The notes under the pieces were generated by a model. That model did no database searches. It had not been told where the DNA came from and worked only from the letters and a program-made list of their open reading frames with translations. From the NCBI RefSeq assembly GCF_036324505.1, contig NC_086357.1:18354793-18418792 (forward strand): a stretch of 64,000 bases of DNA, written 5' to 3'. Made by a program: the position numbers and the translations under genes. Shown here in pieces: positions 1 through 12,955 of the stretch; within the stretch, counting starts at the first letter, position 1; every line of letters begins with the position of its first letter. The stretch comes from Eleginops maclovinus (Eukaryota; Chordata; Actinopteri; Perciformes; Eleginopidae).

Positions 1-1990
1 AACTTGTGTCTTAATAAGAGAAGTCACCCGTTCTCCCTCAGTGCTGCTTAGCCGTGCTGTGATTAATGTCTTCATGGTCTGGTCAAAGTGTCGATATCTT
101 CAACAGCTGGGCCCATCTGTCATCTTTTTCCTGTGACACCCCTGAACGTAACTCAGGTCCTATCAGGGAGGCCATCCATCAAAGTGGTAAACAGAGACGT
201 CTCACATTAGCAGCCCTGAACACTCCTCATCGTATACCATAACAGACAAGCAATCATCTGGTATTATGTCGCGCCACAGGCTAATGTGAAATATTAACGG
301 AAATATACAGCACGCCAGCTGCCGATTGGATAGGGCATCTGTGCTGAGCGTAATGGGTGGGTAACAATTTAATACTGTGGAGACAGTAGATTGTAAATTT
401 GATCTACAGATATGTTCCTAAGCTGTAACACAGGATCAGAGACCACATTTATACAGAGCAAATTACTTTTTTGGCCAATCTTCCTGTCCTTACCCTGTTT
501 TTCCTAAGCGTGCTTCATGTGTGTAAATCAGATGCACACAATCCATTTACTCTGAACAGCCTACTCCTGCATATTGATTTGTGTTCTGTTGTTATGTCTG
601 AGAAGCAAAGTAGAGAAGAGCATTTCACTTGTAGTTAAACTAGATCTGCTTTAAAGGAGACTCATAAACATGAAGGATATCTACAACCACCTTGGAACGC
701 AGAATCTAATGATGCATTCAGATGCATTTATTCCATTTCCTTGTCATGATGGTTCCCCTAGGGGGCAGTAGTATCAACCAGGGTGTCTCTTCATCTGTAC
801 GATTTGGTGACACATTCACCGGCATGCCAGTGGGTTTGGGGGCCATGGGCCAGCTTACTAGGGATCATCCTGATGGTTGTGTGAAGCAGCCCCTCATCTC
901 CCCTCGATCTCTGCCTTTCTCGCAGTTCAGCACTCCTGGCAGGGATTATGCTGACACTGAAGTGGGAGGAATATATGCACATTGGAGAATCAAGTTATGG
1001 TGCTTTTGTCGCTGTCAAGTGATGGAGATAAATGTGGGTGAAATGTGTGTTTTCAATGTTCATTTATGAAGCTTGGCCTTTAAACCAAGGGCCACATTTC
1101 TTTCTGTATACTGTAAGTGTCTCACCGTTTTATATTCACGAGTGAAACATAGATTTTGGTGTCACCAGCACCAAAAAAAGACAGATTTTTAGGTTTAAAA
1201 CGTGTTTCTATCACAGATAAAACACAAGTTTCTTAGCTCTTATGGCTCACCGTTGTGGTATTTTATTTAGATTCAACCAACAGCAAGCCACATGGTGTTT
1301 TTAGAAAGGAAAACGTTATTAGATAAAGGAGGCCAAATTAAGCACAGGTCCCCTGAAATTGAAGCAATATAGGGTTTCTGTGACTCTTTGAAACCCAAGC
1401 ACGATCTGGCACACATTTAGGAGAGTGGCTAATTGCATCAGCACCTCTGCATAAAAACTCAGTCGGTTATGAAGACATAATGGGAAACAGGATTCCTCCG
1501 CAATGCTTCGTGTAATGTGCAACTTTATTTCCTCACTCTCAGGATTTTAATGGGTTTTTTTTCATCCGCTGTGGTCAAAGCAGGGATACTCATTGTAAAC
1601 AGTAGGAAACATATTACATGTATTGAAGAATGAAGCAAAGGGGGCCAATAAGTAGGGCAGTTAAATGGAAATAGTTTCATTTCCTTTGGTGTAAACACAT
1701 ACCCCATGTAGTCCCCGGACCAGAGCTGTGGGTAATCGGCTGCTATAACTCAACAGAACACTTTGCCCTAAGCTAAACATAATACTTCCTGCACTTAACT
1801 AAATCCATTTTTCAACCCTCAGAAGAGTTATGACACACCAATACATTATTTTACAAATATCTGACAAAGTTAAAACGCGTGGAAAAACATTCAAAACAGC
1901 AGTTTTTTTTTTTTCAAATAACTAAAATTAAAGAAGGTCAAGGGGCTTCTAACTCATTTATTCGACTGAAATTTGAAAAGGACCATGCTG
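1..1990. other. Intergenic non-coding sequence
   Basis: No reading frame here resembles a known protein; the longest ATG frame is 115 codons at 722-1069, overlapped by an antisense frame, and its composition looks random. The stretch is AT-rich with scattered homopolymers, such as a T/A-rich run near 1900. The only structured signal I can name is the CTCF-like motif at 755-768, listed separately. Confidence 0.7.
755..768 (+). promoter_or_regulatory. Near-consensus CTCF binding motif
   Basis: The 14 bases CCCCTAGGGGGCAG match the vertebrate CTCF core (CCACNAGGGGGCAG class) at every position except the third, where C replaces A. CTCF is a zinc-finger protein that sets chromatin loop anchors and insulators, and its core motif is conserved between fish and mammals. 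Motif quality is seen directly; occupancy is inferred. It lies about 37.5 kb upstream of the only promoter in the window, a plausible place for a domain-boundary element. The motif is directional, and this copy reads on the + strand. Confidence 0.55.
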
Positions 1991-2017
1991 TAATAATAAC
2001 AATAATAATAATAATAA
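1991..2017 (+). repeat. (TAA)n microsatellite
   Basis: A short run of TAA units with a single C interruption. It abuts the interspersed repeat that begins just downstream; A-rich simple repeats often sit at the ends of retroposed elements. Confidence 0.85.
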
Positions 2018-2510
2018 AGCCTTATTTATATAGCGCTAATGTTTAAGACCAATTCAGACACATGCAGCATAGCAACAAAGTATAACATTTTAACAGATTA
2101 ATAGATACATCTTGGCAAAGGTATGGTAATATAATAATAATCAATAACATTTTTAAAAGACCAACTCAAAAGGGCTTTCGCCACTAAAGCTGGTACATAA
2201 ATAATACAAATTAAAACCCTTTAACACCAATAAAATAAAATAAAGGTAGGTAAATAATAAAGACTAAAAGTGTGTCGCTAATCTAAAAAGATGTGTCTTA
2301 GCTGTCGTTTAAAAATGTCCACTGAGTTGGCCTCTCTGATATTTCCTGGTAGGGTGTTCCACAGTTTTGGAGCGTTGTGTATACAAGTGCCCTCACCCAT
2401 TTCATTTTGGGGAACTTTAGGAATATTTAAAAAGCCAGCCGAGGAGGACCTCAGGGTTCGTCTAGGGACATAAAAGATAGAGGCTCTGTGAGGTAGGAAT
2501 ATTCTATCTC
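2018..2510 (+). mobile_element. Degraded teleost interspersed repeat (family not named)
   Basis: The stretch opens with a TTTATATAGCGCT-like motif and later has a segment around 2290-2400 (GTCCACTGAGTTGGCCTCTC, then a GTGTTCCACAGTTTTGGAGC core) that I recognise as part of a high-copy fish repeat seen across percomorph genomes. It ends near a GAGGACCTCAGGGTTCG motif and a GTGAGGTAGGAA motif, also typical of that family. No transposase or reverse transcriptase frame is present, so this is a non-autonomous or truncated copy. The 60-codon frame at 2291-2473 lies inside the repeat and is not a gene. I am fairly sure it is a dispersed repeat but not of its class; boundaries are approximate. Confidence 0.6.
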
Positions 2511-5500
2511 TAGTGGTTCTCCATTATCCATGTCTCTTGCACATATCAGAAGTCAACAGGCCATTTCCCTTCTCTGTGGGTTATTTTCCATGGGCTTTGA
2601 TTTATACACTTTGACTCCTGAGATAATTAATAATAGCCTGCAGCTACAGGTCCACACTGAATTGTATGGATTGATTTAATCATGATGTGCAATTACTAAG
2701 GAAGCCACGATGTTCAAGAAGTACTTCTCAAGGACATGCATATATAAAAAAAGTCAAATGAGGACCCTGTGTGAGACTTCAAATGTGTTTACCAGCGTTT
2801 TCTTTTTTACTGCCCAAGTTCCTAAGTTCATCCTTTTGTAATTAGCCTCCACACTTCTGAAATAGGTTATAGTTGACTGCTAAGGAGAGTATGAAGCCAG
2901 TACTACAGTAAAGCATGAATGCTTCTTTTCACCCCATCACAAGAAGACACAGGAGGTCTTTTTCACTTCTGCAGGTGCGGGGAACGCTATTGCCTAACCT
3001 CCTGGAGCAGCATGCCTGTATCCAAAGCCAAGATTCTCTGATGATACCTCAAACCATTGAGACTGTTTGTACAACCTAGCATAAACACTTTGCCAATTTG
3101 TTTCACTCAAGTCGTAATGGTGCTTGACTAGCTCCTACTGCCTGCACGTTTCAGTCTATATCTCAGCAGTAAAGCAGGAGACAGGTCTGTCTGAGGTCCC
3201 GCTGCGAGGCATTGCTAGATAAAGCACGCTGCAGGTAAAAAACATGCATGGCCACTCACCATTAGATCACTCCCCATGCTTTCCCTGAGATGGCGCCTTT
3301 TAATTAGAAGGTCCTTGGATCTTGCTGTCTGAACTCAGGTTTTACTGCCCACATTACCAATTTATATAATACAGTTCCTCGCAAGCCACAGTAAAACATT
3401 ACAGGGGCGTACAGTATATTATGAATACATGCTGTAATTGACACTATTTTAGAGCTACTTTATGACTTCATGTTGAACTTCTGCTTCCTCCTGAGCACCG
3501 TCTGAGTTGTCTTTGGCGATTAGCCTGTTACTCACCTGTGCTTCCTCCCTAGACAATGGCCCGTTCTGCTCATGCAGATGATATGGTGTGGTATCAAAGC
3601 CAAATGAGATGGCTGCCAATTAGGGAGGGCTTCCAGGTGCATTTCAATGCAAACTCGCACCAGTAACTGCCCCCTGTAGTGTCTTCATTCCAAGACACTT
3701 TATAACGGGCAGACTTCAACAGAAAGTTATGAAAGTATTTCAATTATCAGAATAAATGACAGAGCTCTTTTCAATACTAGGCACAGGGGGGGGAGAGGGT
3801 TGATCTTTCTAAGGATGTCTTACTAAATGTTCGAAGCAGGAAGTTAAATTGACTTGCCGCTGATACAGTTTGTGTAAGCTCTTTTTTTTCTCCCCCTTCG
3901 TTGCTGAAAGTTAACTGGAAAACTTAAAAAATCTATTTGCCTGGGTTCTGGACGGACTCCAGTTCAAATACTTGGAACAATGCGAGACCGCACAGTTATT
4001 TGGACAGCCCCCACACTCCCCAGGGGATACAACAGATTTGATATTGTCTCTTCAAGTGCTGTAGGACAAAAGCCACAGAGAAATGTGTTAGTTTTAAAAG
4101 TTAATAGATTAGGAATGATGGACATATACTCTGTTAATTTCCTTTTCAATATCAGTTGTATAATTAATTGCAGTCCTTTTTGTGTTAAAGCGAAGAGAAA
4201 TACCTATAAATGTTGCCAAATGGAGAATAAAATATGAATCCAGATTGTTAATATGTATATTGAAGTTATTAGCATTTTAAGCATTAGTGATGAAGCTTCA
4301 GCTTCCTTCTTTAAACACCTTTTACGCAAATCAGGTTAGGTCATGACATAAAAAGGCTTTCCTCTGTTGCTGTGGGTGTGTTTCCTGAATCTGCAAATGC
4401 TCAGTGTTGTACCAAAGTGGCCTTTGAATCTAAATTTCAAGTTATTATTCAAATTAAATCAAGTCAGGGCAGACGGGAAGAGCTGTCAGAAGAAGCTCGC
4501 TGCTGTAAATCTTGAAGCTCTACCTCTGTGATTGCTCAGGCCACCGTGGAATAAAGATTAGAAGAAAATCGCTAATCACAGCGGATGTCATTAGCATACT
4601 ACCAATAACGGGATGTGAAAGGGAAAAAAGGAATTGCCTTATAATGCTGGTTAAAATACGAATCAATGCCATGTATGGATGCACACAGCTGCTCCACAAA
4701 CAGATATATTCACTTCTAAACATGGGTAAAGGAAGTGTCTAATAATGATGTTTTTTTCAATGTTTTTGTCTGAGTCACTCACTGGAGCACTTGATGCTAA
4801 TATCACATTCCCCCTCTCTCTTTTGATCAGCTTTTGCAGCTGGGCTGCCCTCCCTCACTTGGATGCATCAACAAAGCTTGAAGTGGCCACTCTAATCTGG
4901 TTAAGTATTGCCTGGTTGGGGAAAAATTAGCCGGATTCTTTTAACTTTTCAAACAAACATAATGCAGTCAAACTTGCTGGATGAGAATCAATTACATGAA
5001 CTGAAAATAGGTTCGGGGGGGATATCATTTCATTTCTCGAAATCATCTAGTACATCTATTCAATGGCATATGCCTGTAGTGTCACATTGAAGCCATATTT
5101 CAGTCCAGAGAGATGAAGGATGCTGAGCTTCTGTTGAAACGCTGCCGGAATATGCTGCACAAATCTTTTTCAGCCTGTGGTGATCTTGCTATTATCAGCA
5201 TTGCTTCGAAAAATAGTTATTCCCTGCCAGAATCCATATTATATTGTAATGAATTATAGGATCATTTCAGTGTAATTGTTGTAGTTTCTCACTAGGATCG
5301 ATTTGATTGGTTGAATACCATTTTTCTACTGATTGTATTGGTTTATTACATCAATTCTATGTTTTCAACATATTTTTTTTAGGTTGGACTGTTTATTTAC
5401 CTGAATTCAAATTGTTTTGAAGTAACTTACCTTACAATGGATGTAGATTTGGTTAAGGAAACCAAAAGGTTGCATATATTATTTAATACAATTATATACT

Positions 5501-8500
5501 ATATGGTCATCATCTGAAACCTTAGCTAGCCGTGGAACCCATAAAGCAATTATCATTCAAATGCTGATAAATAAATCACCCTTTCACTCCAAAGTCATGT
5601 ATGTTTTTGTATCTCAATCTAAGAATATCCATCTATTTACCTGTCAACAATAGTCTGTGTAGATAATTTACAACAGTGAGTAGTAAAATAAATATTTAGC
5701 ATCTTCTCTTTTTAAGAGATAAGAATCTGAGAAAAGTCAAGTTCTTTTATTTCCCCGACAGATGGTTTCGAGAGGAAAAAAGAATATGATCACAATACCA
5801 ACATTTTGGTTGTATTGAACATTTTCTCCCATTGGATCTTTAGGGCAGATTGTCTCCATTTTTCAAAGTGTCTAAACTCTTTGTTCGAGAGAGATCTGTT
5901 AAATCTGTCTTGCTGCTAATAAACTGCCATTATTCCCTCCAACAAGGCTGCGCTCATTAATAATGCTTCTGTCAGATGCTCATTCTCTTCCGTGAAAATA
6001 GAAAATACCATTAATTACAGTTTCTGTCACCCTCTGACAGCTCAAGCAATTGTTCCAGTCCCTGAGTTCTGTTTCATTGTGTCCTTACCTAGTGACCACC
6101 TATTCTTTACTGTCTCAATGGGGATGTCCAGCATGTGAGAGCCACAAAGGCCCCTGGGAGATCCCACCACACATTGCAAAGCGTCTGTCCCAGCAACACA
6201 TTAGTCATCCAGGGAGCGATTGAGTCTGGTGGCAAACTAAAACAAATGTAGATCTATCTCACTCCTCAAGAAGATATTAGGGAAGAGTATCGGTTGAGAT
6301 TGATATATTTTTCTTTGAGGATTTGTTGCATTTTTGCTACTTGAAACAAATATCTTCCAGGAGGGAAACACGAGGGATATTCTTATTCAATCCATCAACA
6401 GGGGAAGGAAAGAAAAGAGCCCACACTTAAGATTGCAGCTGCTGAATGTAGAGTACATTCTTGCATGAATACAGAAGGATATTGTTGCATGGTTAATGCT
6501 TACAAATGTAAAATGGGCAATGTGAATAAAATGAAACCGTTGCAGGGCAAGAGCCCGACTCTCCAAACATATCTCAGCGCCTGTTAACAGAGGGAGAGTA
6601 TCTCGGATTGTTTAGTTTCAGATTATGTAAACTACAAAGAAGCTCACTGTCGCACACCAAGTGTTCCCCAGAGCGTTGCCATGTCAGACAAATATGTGGC
6701 TTACTTTGAGTCACTTTTATTCATTATAGTGAGCCTAATGCTAAAGCTACCATGAACTAAAAATATTTGAGTCTCTTAAGCGCTATCAATCGGCCATCAG
6801 CAACAGTATAAAGCAAGATGTATCAGCCTTCATGCAGAGCTCATTTTAGTTTCTTTGTGTGTATGTTTTTCGATTGGCTGGGGGGGTCTGAATAAGCACA
6901 AACAAAAATATTTCTGCTTCTCAAATCTGACAGAAATGCACTTTTGAAAGGTTCATTTTCATGGAACGTGTTTGGCCTGTGGACAATATTACTTAGCCTG
7001 TATTAAAGTCAACATATTGAGGATTTAAATCTGGAAATATTGATTGTTAAAATGTCGTAATATGCTATTTGAACTAACAAAATGTTTAACAGATATACTA
7101 ACACATCTGGTACAACATTTAAGGTGTGTTTGTTAATGTCCAAAGCAATGCAACTTAAATTACATGGTTAATGATAATAACATTCAGACTTTCTGCAGCC
7201 ATACCAGGGAAAAAACTGCATTTCCCCAACTGCAATTTTTTCCTCTATTTCTTTCAAAAGCATGTCTAAGCAAATTAAATTAAATCCAGTCCTTATATAT
7301 ATTTTAAAGTTAGATTGCCAATACACCTTTAGCTCGTTGGAAAGCGCACACTTCAGAACATATACAGAAACATACAGAACTAACGCATACATAATGGTGT
7401 GCTACATATCGATTTTATATCATCTGATATTTTTTTCAGATTTAAGGCCAAGAGCATTTCTAACTCGCATTCTCTTTCATCTATTATGTAACGTGATGAA
7501 ACTATTGGATTTAATTTTAAATGATAGCATGAAGGCAGTATGAAGAAATGTAATGGCGTGATAATAAACACAGAGCTTTTATTACAATCAGCATCAGTCA
7601 ATCAAAGAAAAAAAAAGCTGTTCTTCAAAGGCAGATCAATATTTTAAAGGATAAATAATTGATGTTGTATAGTATGGATGTGGTAAACCGTATCCATGCT
7701 GTTAAATTATTGCTTGAATAACTTTTTACATATTCTGTCAAACACAGATTTATACGACACAATTAGGCAGACTTTGGACAAAGTTTCCTATGATGGATAA
7801 GCTCTGAAGGATATGATACCAGACCCCATACATGGATGTAATTAAACAAGGGCAAGCGAAGGCAATAATGTATCATCCACTAGAGCTGAGATCCCAGCTT
7901 CCTACGGACTAATGTAAGAGACAAATGACTAGCAGCAGTCGCCAGCGTCACTTTTAACTTTGAATGGTGTAGACACACAGAGGGAGTGTCTCCCTATCAG
8001 TGGTGGCCCAGCCAAGACAAATGGACAGTCATAATCCCCCCCACTGGTGGGGAATGTGCTTTATTAGAATATGATACAGTGGATGTGAAATATTTTTCTT
8101 GCAGTGCGATTCAGTTTCCACCTCGTTCCTCACCACACACAAGTCATACTTGACAGTTTCCACTTTTTCGGAGCAGCTTAGCCCTCTTGGAGCTACTGCC
8201 TTCAAAGTTAGATAAGTCGTCTGTCAAGCAGGAGAGTCTGAAATGTATTATAACTGCCCGTTCGGTCCCCTGCTGCAGAAACCGAAGTGTGCAGATGTAA
8301 GTAGGGCACAACTTTCTGTGTAATTAAATTGGACAAAATGCGCAGTGAGTTTAACTAAAAAAAATATGCATCCCTAAGTGTCCTAAATGTAGTCTCATTC
8401 TGGTATGTATTGGCAAACACTGTTTATCTATTCAGTTACAGGATGCTGTGTTAGTGCCTTGCGTGCAGGAACTGCTGACGCAATAGGATCGAGGTATTAT

Positions 8501-10002
8501 TGCATATCATTACATGAATAAAATATGTGTATGATTACATGCTAAAGTTTGTTCAAAGATTCTCCAATTTAGGTTTGTTGAGGTAGAAGGGGGGTGGAGA
8601 AGCAGGGCAGATTTAGTCAATACCTCGAAAGTCATATGTATAGAACTAGTTTTAATAATAAATAGAGAAATTACTTTTTGTACATTTTAGTAGAGAAGGT
8701 ATTGCATCAATTCAACTTTTTCTCAAAATATTCTTTAACCTAGGCTTGAATACATTTTCTGAAACATCCAAAATAGAAACAAATAGTTACATGCATTTTA
8801 ATTTTATACCTACACATGGGGCCACAGTGGCTCCTGGTCACCTCCTTATTTTGTTTCCTTCCCTCTCTGCTCCTTCAGCCTACAACCTCTATATTGTCAT
8901 TCTCGTCGACCCGACTCTTGGGGCTCTAAAGCACGTTTGCCTTTATCTCATACACTGGTCATTTCCTTGAACACAGTAAAGACCTGCGGTGGTAAGAAAG
9001 TCATTTTTGACTTCTTGTGTCCTGTCCAGTCCCCCAGGGGACCCGAAGTGTCAGGGGAATGTAGATGAGCTAACCTCAGACCCACAGATGGTTTCTTGCA
9101 CACGGAGACCCCAAACAGGACCTTTTATCCTTTTTCTAAAGAGGGCCATCTGAGCTTTTGATCATAGGTGGGTTAGGAGAGGGTGAGCCCTCATTTCACC
9201 CCATCACATTTCAGTAATTCTAGTTTCCCATAAGCAACATTACACATTAAGATGTATTTCCTTCGATTCAAACATATTTTTCTCCTTTTTTAATACCTTC
9301 GTGTCACCGAATCTCTATGTAGTTGAGAGGTTTGTGCGTGAAATTGACACACAAAAGATTAATGTAGTAATTACTTGAGAACAATTACCGGGGAAACTGT
9401 TAATCAGCATAAATTAACAAACCAAAATTGTTTGAAATTTGTACTTGAGGAATAAACATAGTATCAATTATAATGAAAAACAAGAATCCATGGTGCTCCA
9501 ACTTGCTTAAAAGTATTTCTTAAAAACTATTCTTGGGAGAGAAAAGTAAAACAATGTGTCAGTCAGTGTGTTTTATACACTTTTTATAATTTAGCTGTCT
9601 TCTATGTAGTACTTGGACGCCTTTTTTTAGATAGCTTTTACTAAGCCCTTAGGTCCTACAAGCAAAATTAAAGCATTTATAGCTACCCGGCATCACCTCC
9701 TGTCATACTCACTACTATTAAAGACTGTGTTAAGTGTCTTTGGTGATGTGGTGGAAGGCTTGCTGACATTTCCTGAACCAAATAGTAACTTTTGTTAAAC
9801 TTTCAATGGCAAATAACTGAACATGATAATGAACATCCTATAAGCACATACTTCTGGTGAAGGACGCTAAGCCTCAAATATGATATGAACTTAGTTTTCT
9901 TTTCTATTGAATAGTTTTCAGGAATTTTGATATCCAATATTCAAGTCAAGCCCTTGAAACATGACTTAATCCATCATGGGACATTAAGAATCTCTATTAT
10001 AA
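2511..10002. other. Intergenic non-coding sequence
   Basis: About 7.5 kb without a credible gene on either strand. All ATG frames are under 95 codons and none shows a domain, signal peptide or flanking splice pattern I can defend. Part of it (about 5880-6060) has balanced composition with clustered homeodomain cores (ATTAATAATG, ATTAATTA) and a CTGACAG half-palindrome, the texture of conserved non-coding DNA, but conservation cannot be judged from one sequence. Confidence 0.65.
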
Positions 10003-10185
10003 CATCCTATACGCAAGGCTGAATCCTTCCCAGCACGCACCGGGTGCCAGGAAAACACCTGCCAGTCTATCACAGGGCCAACACACACACACAGATTCAC
10101 ATTCACACCTCTAGGCAATTTAGGCTATCCAGTCAACCTGAGCTGCATGTCTTTGGACTGTGTGGAATCTGGAGCACCTGCAGGA
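10003..10185 (-). mobile_element. Decayed high-copy teleost repeat
   Basis: From a CAGCACGCACCGGGTG-like opening, through CCAGTCTATCACAGGGCCAA, an ACACACAC run, TTCACACCTCTAGGCAATTT and GCATGTCTTTGGACTGTG, this follows motif by motif a repeat found thousands of times in fish genomes. The usual element carries these motifs in this order on one strand; the opposite strand begins with a tRNA-like GTGGC(G/A)CAGTGGTTAGC segment. Only the tail half is present here, with many substitutions, so it is an old truncated copy. It has no coding capacity. Strand assignment depends on the orientation convention for the family. Confidence 0.7.
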
Positions 10186-10784
10186 AATAAAAAGCATCAC
10201 GGACAGACTCGTGAACTTTGCTATGAATTGACTGTGCCATTAAGCCGCCGCCGGGCCGCTCGCTCTGAATCCTTATACCAATGCCATTGTTTAATGGCAG
10301 CAGCTCCATAAGGCGTAGTGATGTCTCTTCAGTGGAGGAGCAAATTATGGGATATATTAATTCCCTCACCAGAAAAAAAGAGAGCTTTTACTCAACCATT
10401 AAGGCTCAATCAGCCATTTTGAAGCCACACTTAGGTTCAGACGAGATGGAAAATGTCTTGTGTGATGATATAATGGCAAAGGTTCCCCCCTATTTTTTTT
10501 TTGTTTTATCTTTCAATTGCCTTTCACAGTTTCCATAAGAGAATAGAGTTGGCACACAGGGGTCAATGTTTTGTCAATATATTCTAAAACACCCCGTAGA
10601 AGCCTCAAACATGCTTTATTCATTACGTTTTTAAAACCAACACATTAGTAATTATGACCATTTAAAAAGTGCTTTGAGTTTATTTGTTAAATAAAAATAA
10701 TTCAGATTTAAATTTCACAAGTTGTAATCCATGATTCATATCAAATAAAAGGTCATTTGTATATACCAATATCACAGAACATGT

Positions 10785-11180
10785 TTATCTCAGTGGGCTT
10801 TACATATTTAAAAACTAACGACAACATTGTAAACAATACAATTACAGCAAGATGAAAAGACAAAATACTGTGTGAAATACAAATAGAAATAAAACAAAAC
10901 AAAATGAGATGCAACAAAAGACAATACAAATACATAAAACAGTAAAACAAAGTATTATAAAATAAAATAAAAATACCATAAAATGCCAGCTCTAAAGCCT
11001 TTGTTCAACATGTAGGTCTTCAATGGACTTTTAAAAGTTTGGACTCTATGAAAAAAAACAAGAAGTTGATTCGACAGAAAGGGAGCTTGGTAGGCGAATG
11101 CTCTGACTCTTGGAATATCAACATTATATTCAATATTCAACTACAAGACGTGGATCAAATCGTTTTTCCGTTTTAATACA
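10785..11180. mobile_element. Probable degraded interspersed repeat
   Basis: The segment starts with GTGGGCTTTACATATTTAAA, resembling the GCGCTTTACATA motif of a common fish repeat. It continues through a long A-rich stretch (about 10850-10980), then shows TGTAGGTCTTCAATGGACTT, a GAAAGGGAGCTTGGTAGGCG segment and GAATGCTCTGACTCTTGG, which match in order a repeat type I recall from other teleost sequence. Divergence is high and the ends are unclear. No protein-coding frame of a transposon remains. Confidence 0.45.
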
Positions 11181-12300
11181 AAACCATACATGACAATTTG
11201 GTAGGATTAACACGGAATCTGTCTTAAAGTAGGACTTTGCATCATTTTCAGATTACATAATGATCTTGTGAAAAGGGATTTAGGATCATATTTGTAAACT
11301 AGGATTACATCCTGAATGTCAACACACAGCAAGAGATTTGGAAGATAATTATGGTGATTGGAGTTTACCATATTGGATAGAGGGTTAAAGGGGCCACACC
11401 AACGATCATCACACTTGTTTTTACTTTGAAATGTCACACCTGACTCAATACTTTTCATAGAATTTATTTTTGTATTCTCCTCTAGAGGTAAAATGGTGAG
11501 AATTGAGTAAATGAACATGACAACCAAGCATAGAATACACATTATAATCTACCTACTCTGTTATTTACTATTTTAGAATATTAAAGGTGTGAAAGGATTT
11601 ACTCAATGAATTGCAGTAAAGCACTAAATTGTGTCTGAGCATGAGATCGGATTTCGTTTAGCATAGATTTCCTCTATAAATCAGCTACTGTAGCCAGAAT
11701 CATCCCTCCTTAAGAGTACAGTTAACAGACTTCATGTGTGGCTGGGGTTAGTGCTTATGTGCTCAGACAAGGTACTTTGTAGTTCCTCCTAAAAGAGGCT
11801 GAGCGCCGTGGATTATATGCAAGGCTAACGTTTAGCTGCCATCCCAGAAAACATGACTCATAAGCTCTGAGGAGCCGCATATGTCTGCATCGCAAGTCCA
11901 TTTGTGATATCAAAACATGACCTTTGGATTCAGTCCCATCTGTTGAGCCTCAAATGTTTACATAAGAATGAAGAAGTGCTTTGTACTTGCAGCGACTGGA
12001 GGTTTGGAAAGCAGGCTCCACAGTCAGACAATTCGAAAACATGTTGTCTTCAGTGCTGGCTGTAACAACCATTACACTGCATTAAGAATGCTATCTGTAA
12101 GAAAGCTGCATTGCACTTTTGTTTGATATATTCATTGTTCCTATACTTTAAACACATTACAACGTTTGGTATGGTTGCGACTCAAAAATAATGCTGGGAG
12201 AAGATCACTGTCATTTAAGGTATGAATTTTGAACCTTAGTACAACAACTCTGCTTTTAGCTCCATTTTGGTCTCCAACTAGGAATTAATGATGCACCTTT
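11181..12300. other. Intergenic non-coding sequence
   Basis: No supported gene. The 111-codon minus-strand frame at 11207-11542 has no recognisable motif and no exon-like boundaries. The only notable sequence is a 27-bp segment at 12154-12180 that recurs with four transitions at 12996-13022, described in the findings. Confidence 0.65.
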
Positions 12301-12955
12301 TCAAAGGTTCCATAGAATGGAAAACTGTATTTACTTTGGCATAGTTGAATAAGGAGAGTTTGGTACATTGAACTGACATACCGTGAACCTCAAACACCAT
12401 TGTTTTGTCTTTCCCGTGCAAATCATGAATATGGATATCACAGCGGTAAAACGGGTGAATGACAACAATCCCTGTGTGTTACGTCACACACGGTAGTCCA
12501 GCCCCAACATTTGCATACACCAGCTACTGGAAACACTAACGCCAACACTTACCACTCCGTAACGTTGCTCTCCAATCTCCGACCAACTGGCTGTTCAAAT
12601 CCATCGGTTTCCTCCTCCGATAAAGGCTCTAACATGTAAGGTTGGATGCAAATAGCCTCCATGGTTCATCTCTCACAGTTTTGCGAACTTCACTTCCTTC
12701 TGTGGGTTCTGAGGCAGCCATGGATTGCTCTTTGTAAACCAGCCAATCAGAGCAAAGCTCGTCATAATTATTTAAATGAGCCCCCAAATAAGGCAATTCA
12801 GCTTGTTTCATTCTAGGACCAAATCATAGGGTTGTAAATGCGCCTGTAAAACCACATCTGGACATTTTTGGGATCAACCAAAGTTACATACCTTCTTTGT
12901 AGACATCAGAGAACAATTTAAAATACCAGATAGATGCATTCTATGGCCACTTTAA
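12301..12955. mobile_element. Non-autonomous piggyBac-like element (MITE)
   Basis: The left end reads TCAA followed by AGGTTCCATAGAATGG. The right end, read on the opposite strand, is TTAA followed by AGTGGCCATAGAATGC. The two 16-bp terminal repeats agree at 12 positions, and the TTAA / TCAA pair fits the TTAA target-site duplication of piggyBac transposases with one decayed base. The internal sequence, including CCAATCAGAGCAAAGCTCGT and TGGGATCAACCAAAGTTACA, is familiar from a repeat scattered through teleost genomes. At about 650 bp it has no room for a transposase, and the 60-codon minus-strand frame at 12629-12811 is not one. Mobilisation in trans by a related autonomous element is inference. 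The superfamily call rests on the TTAA ends and is moderately secure. Confidence 0.65.

Noticed and set aside
8577..8591. TTGAGGTAGAAGGGG, let-7-like
   Set aside because: It diverges from let-7 after TGAGGTAG, and no paired arm follows.
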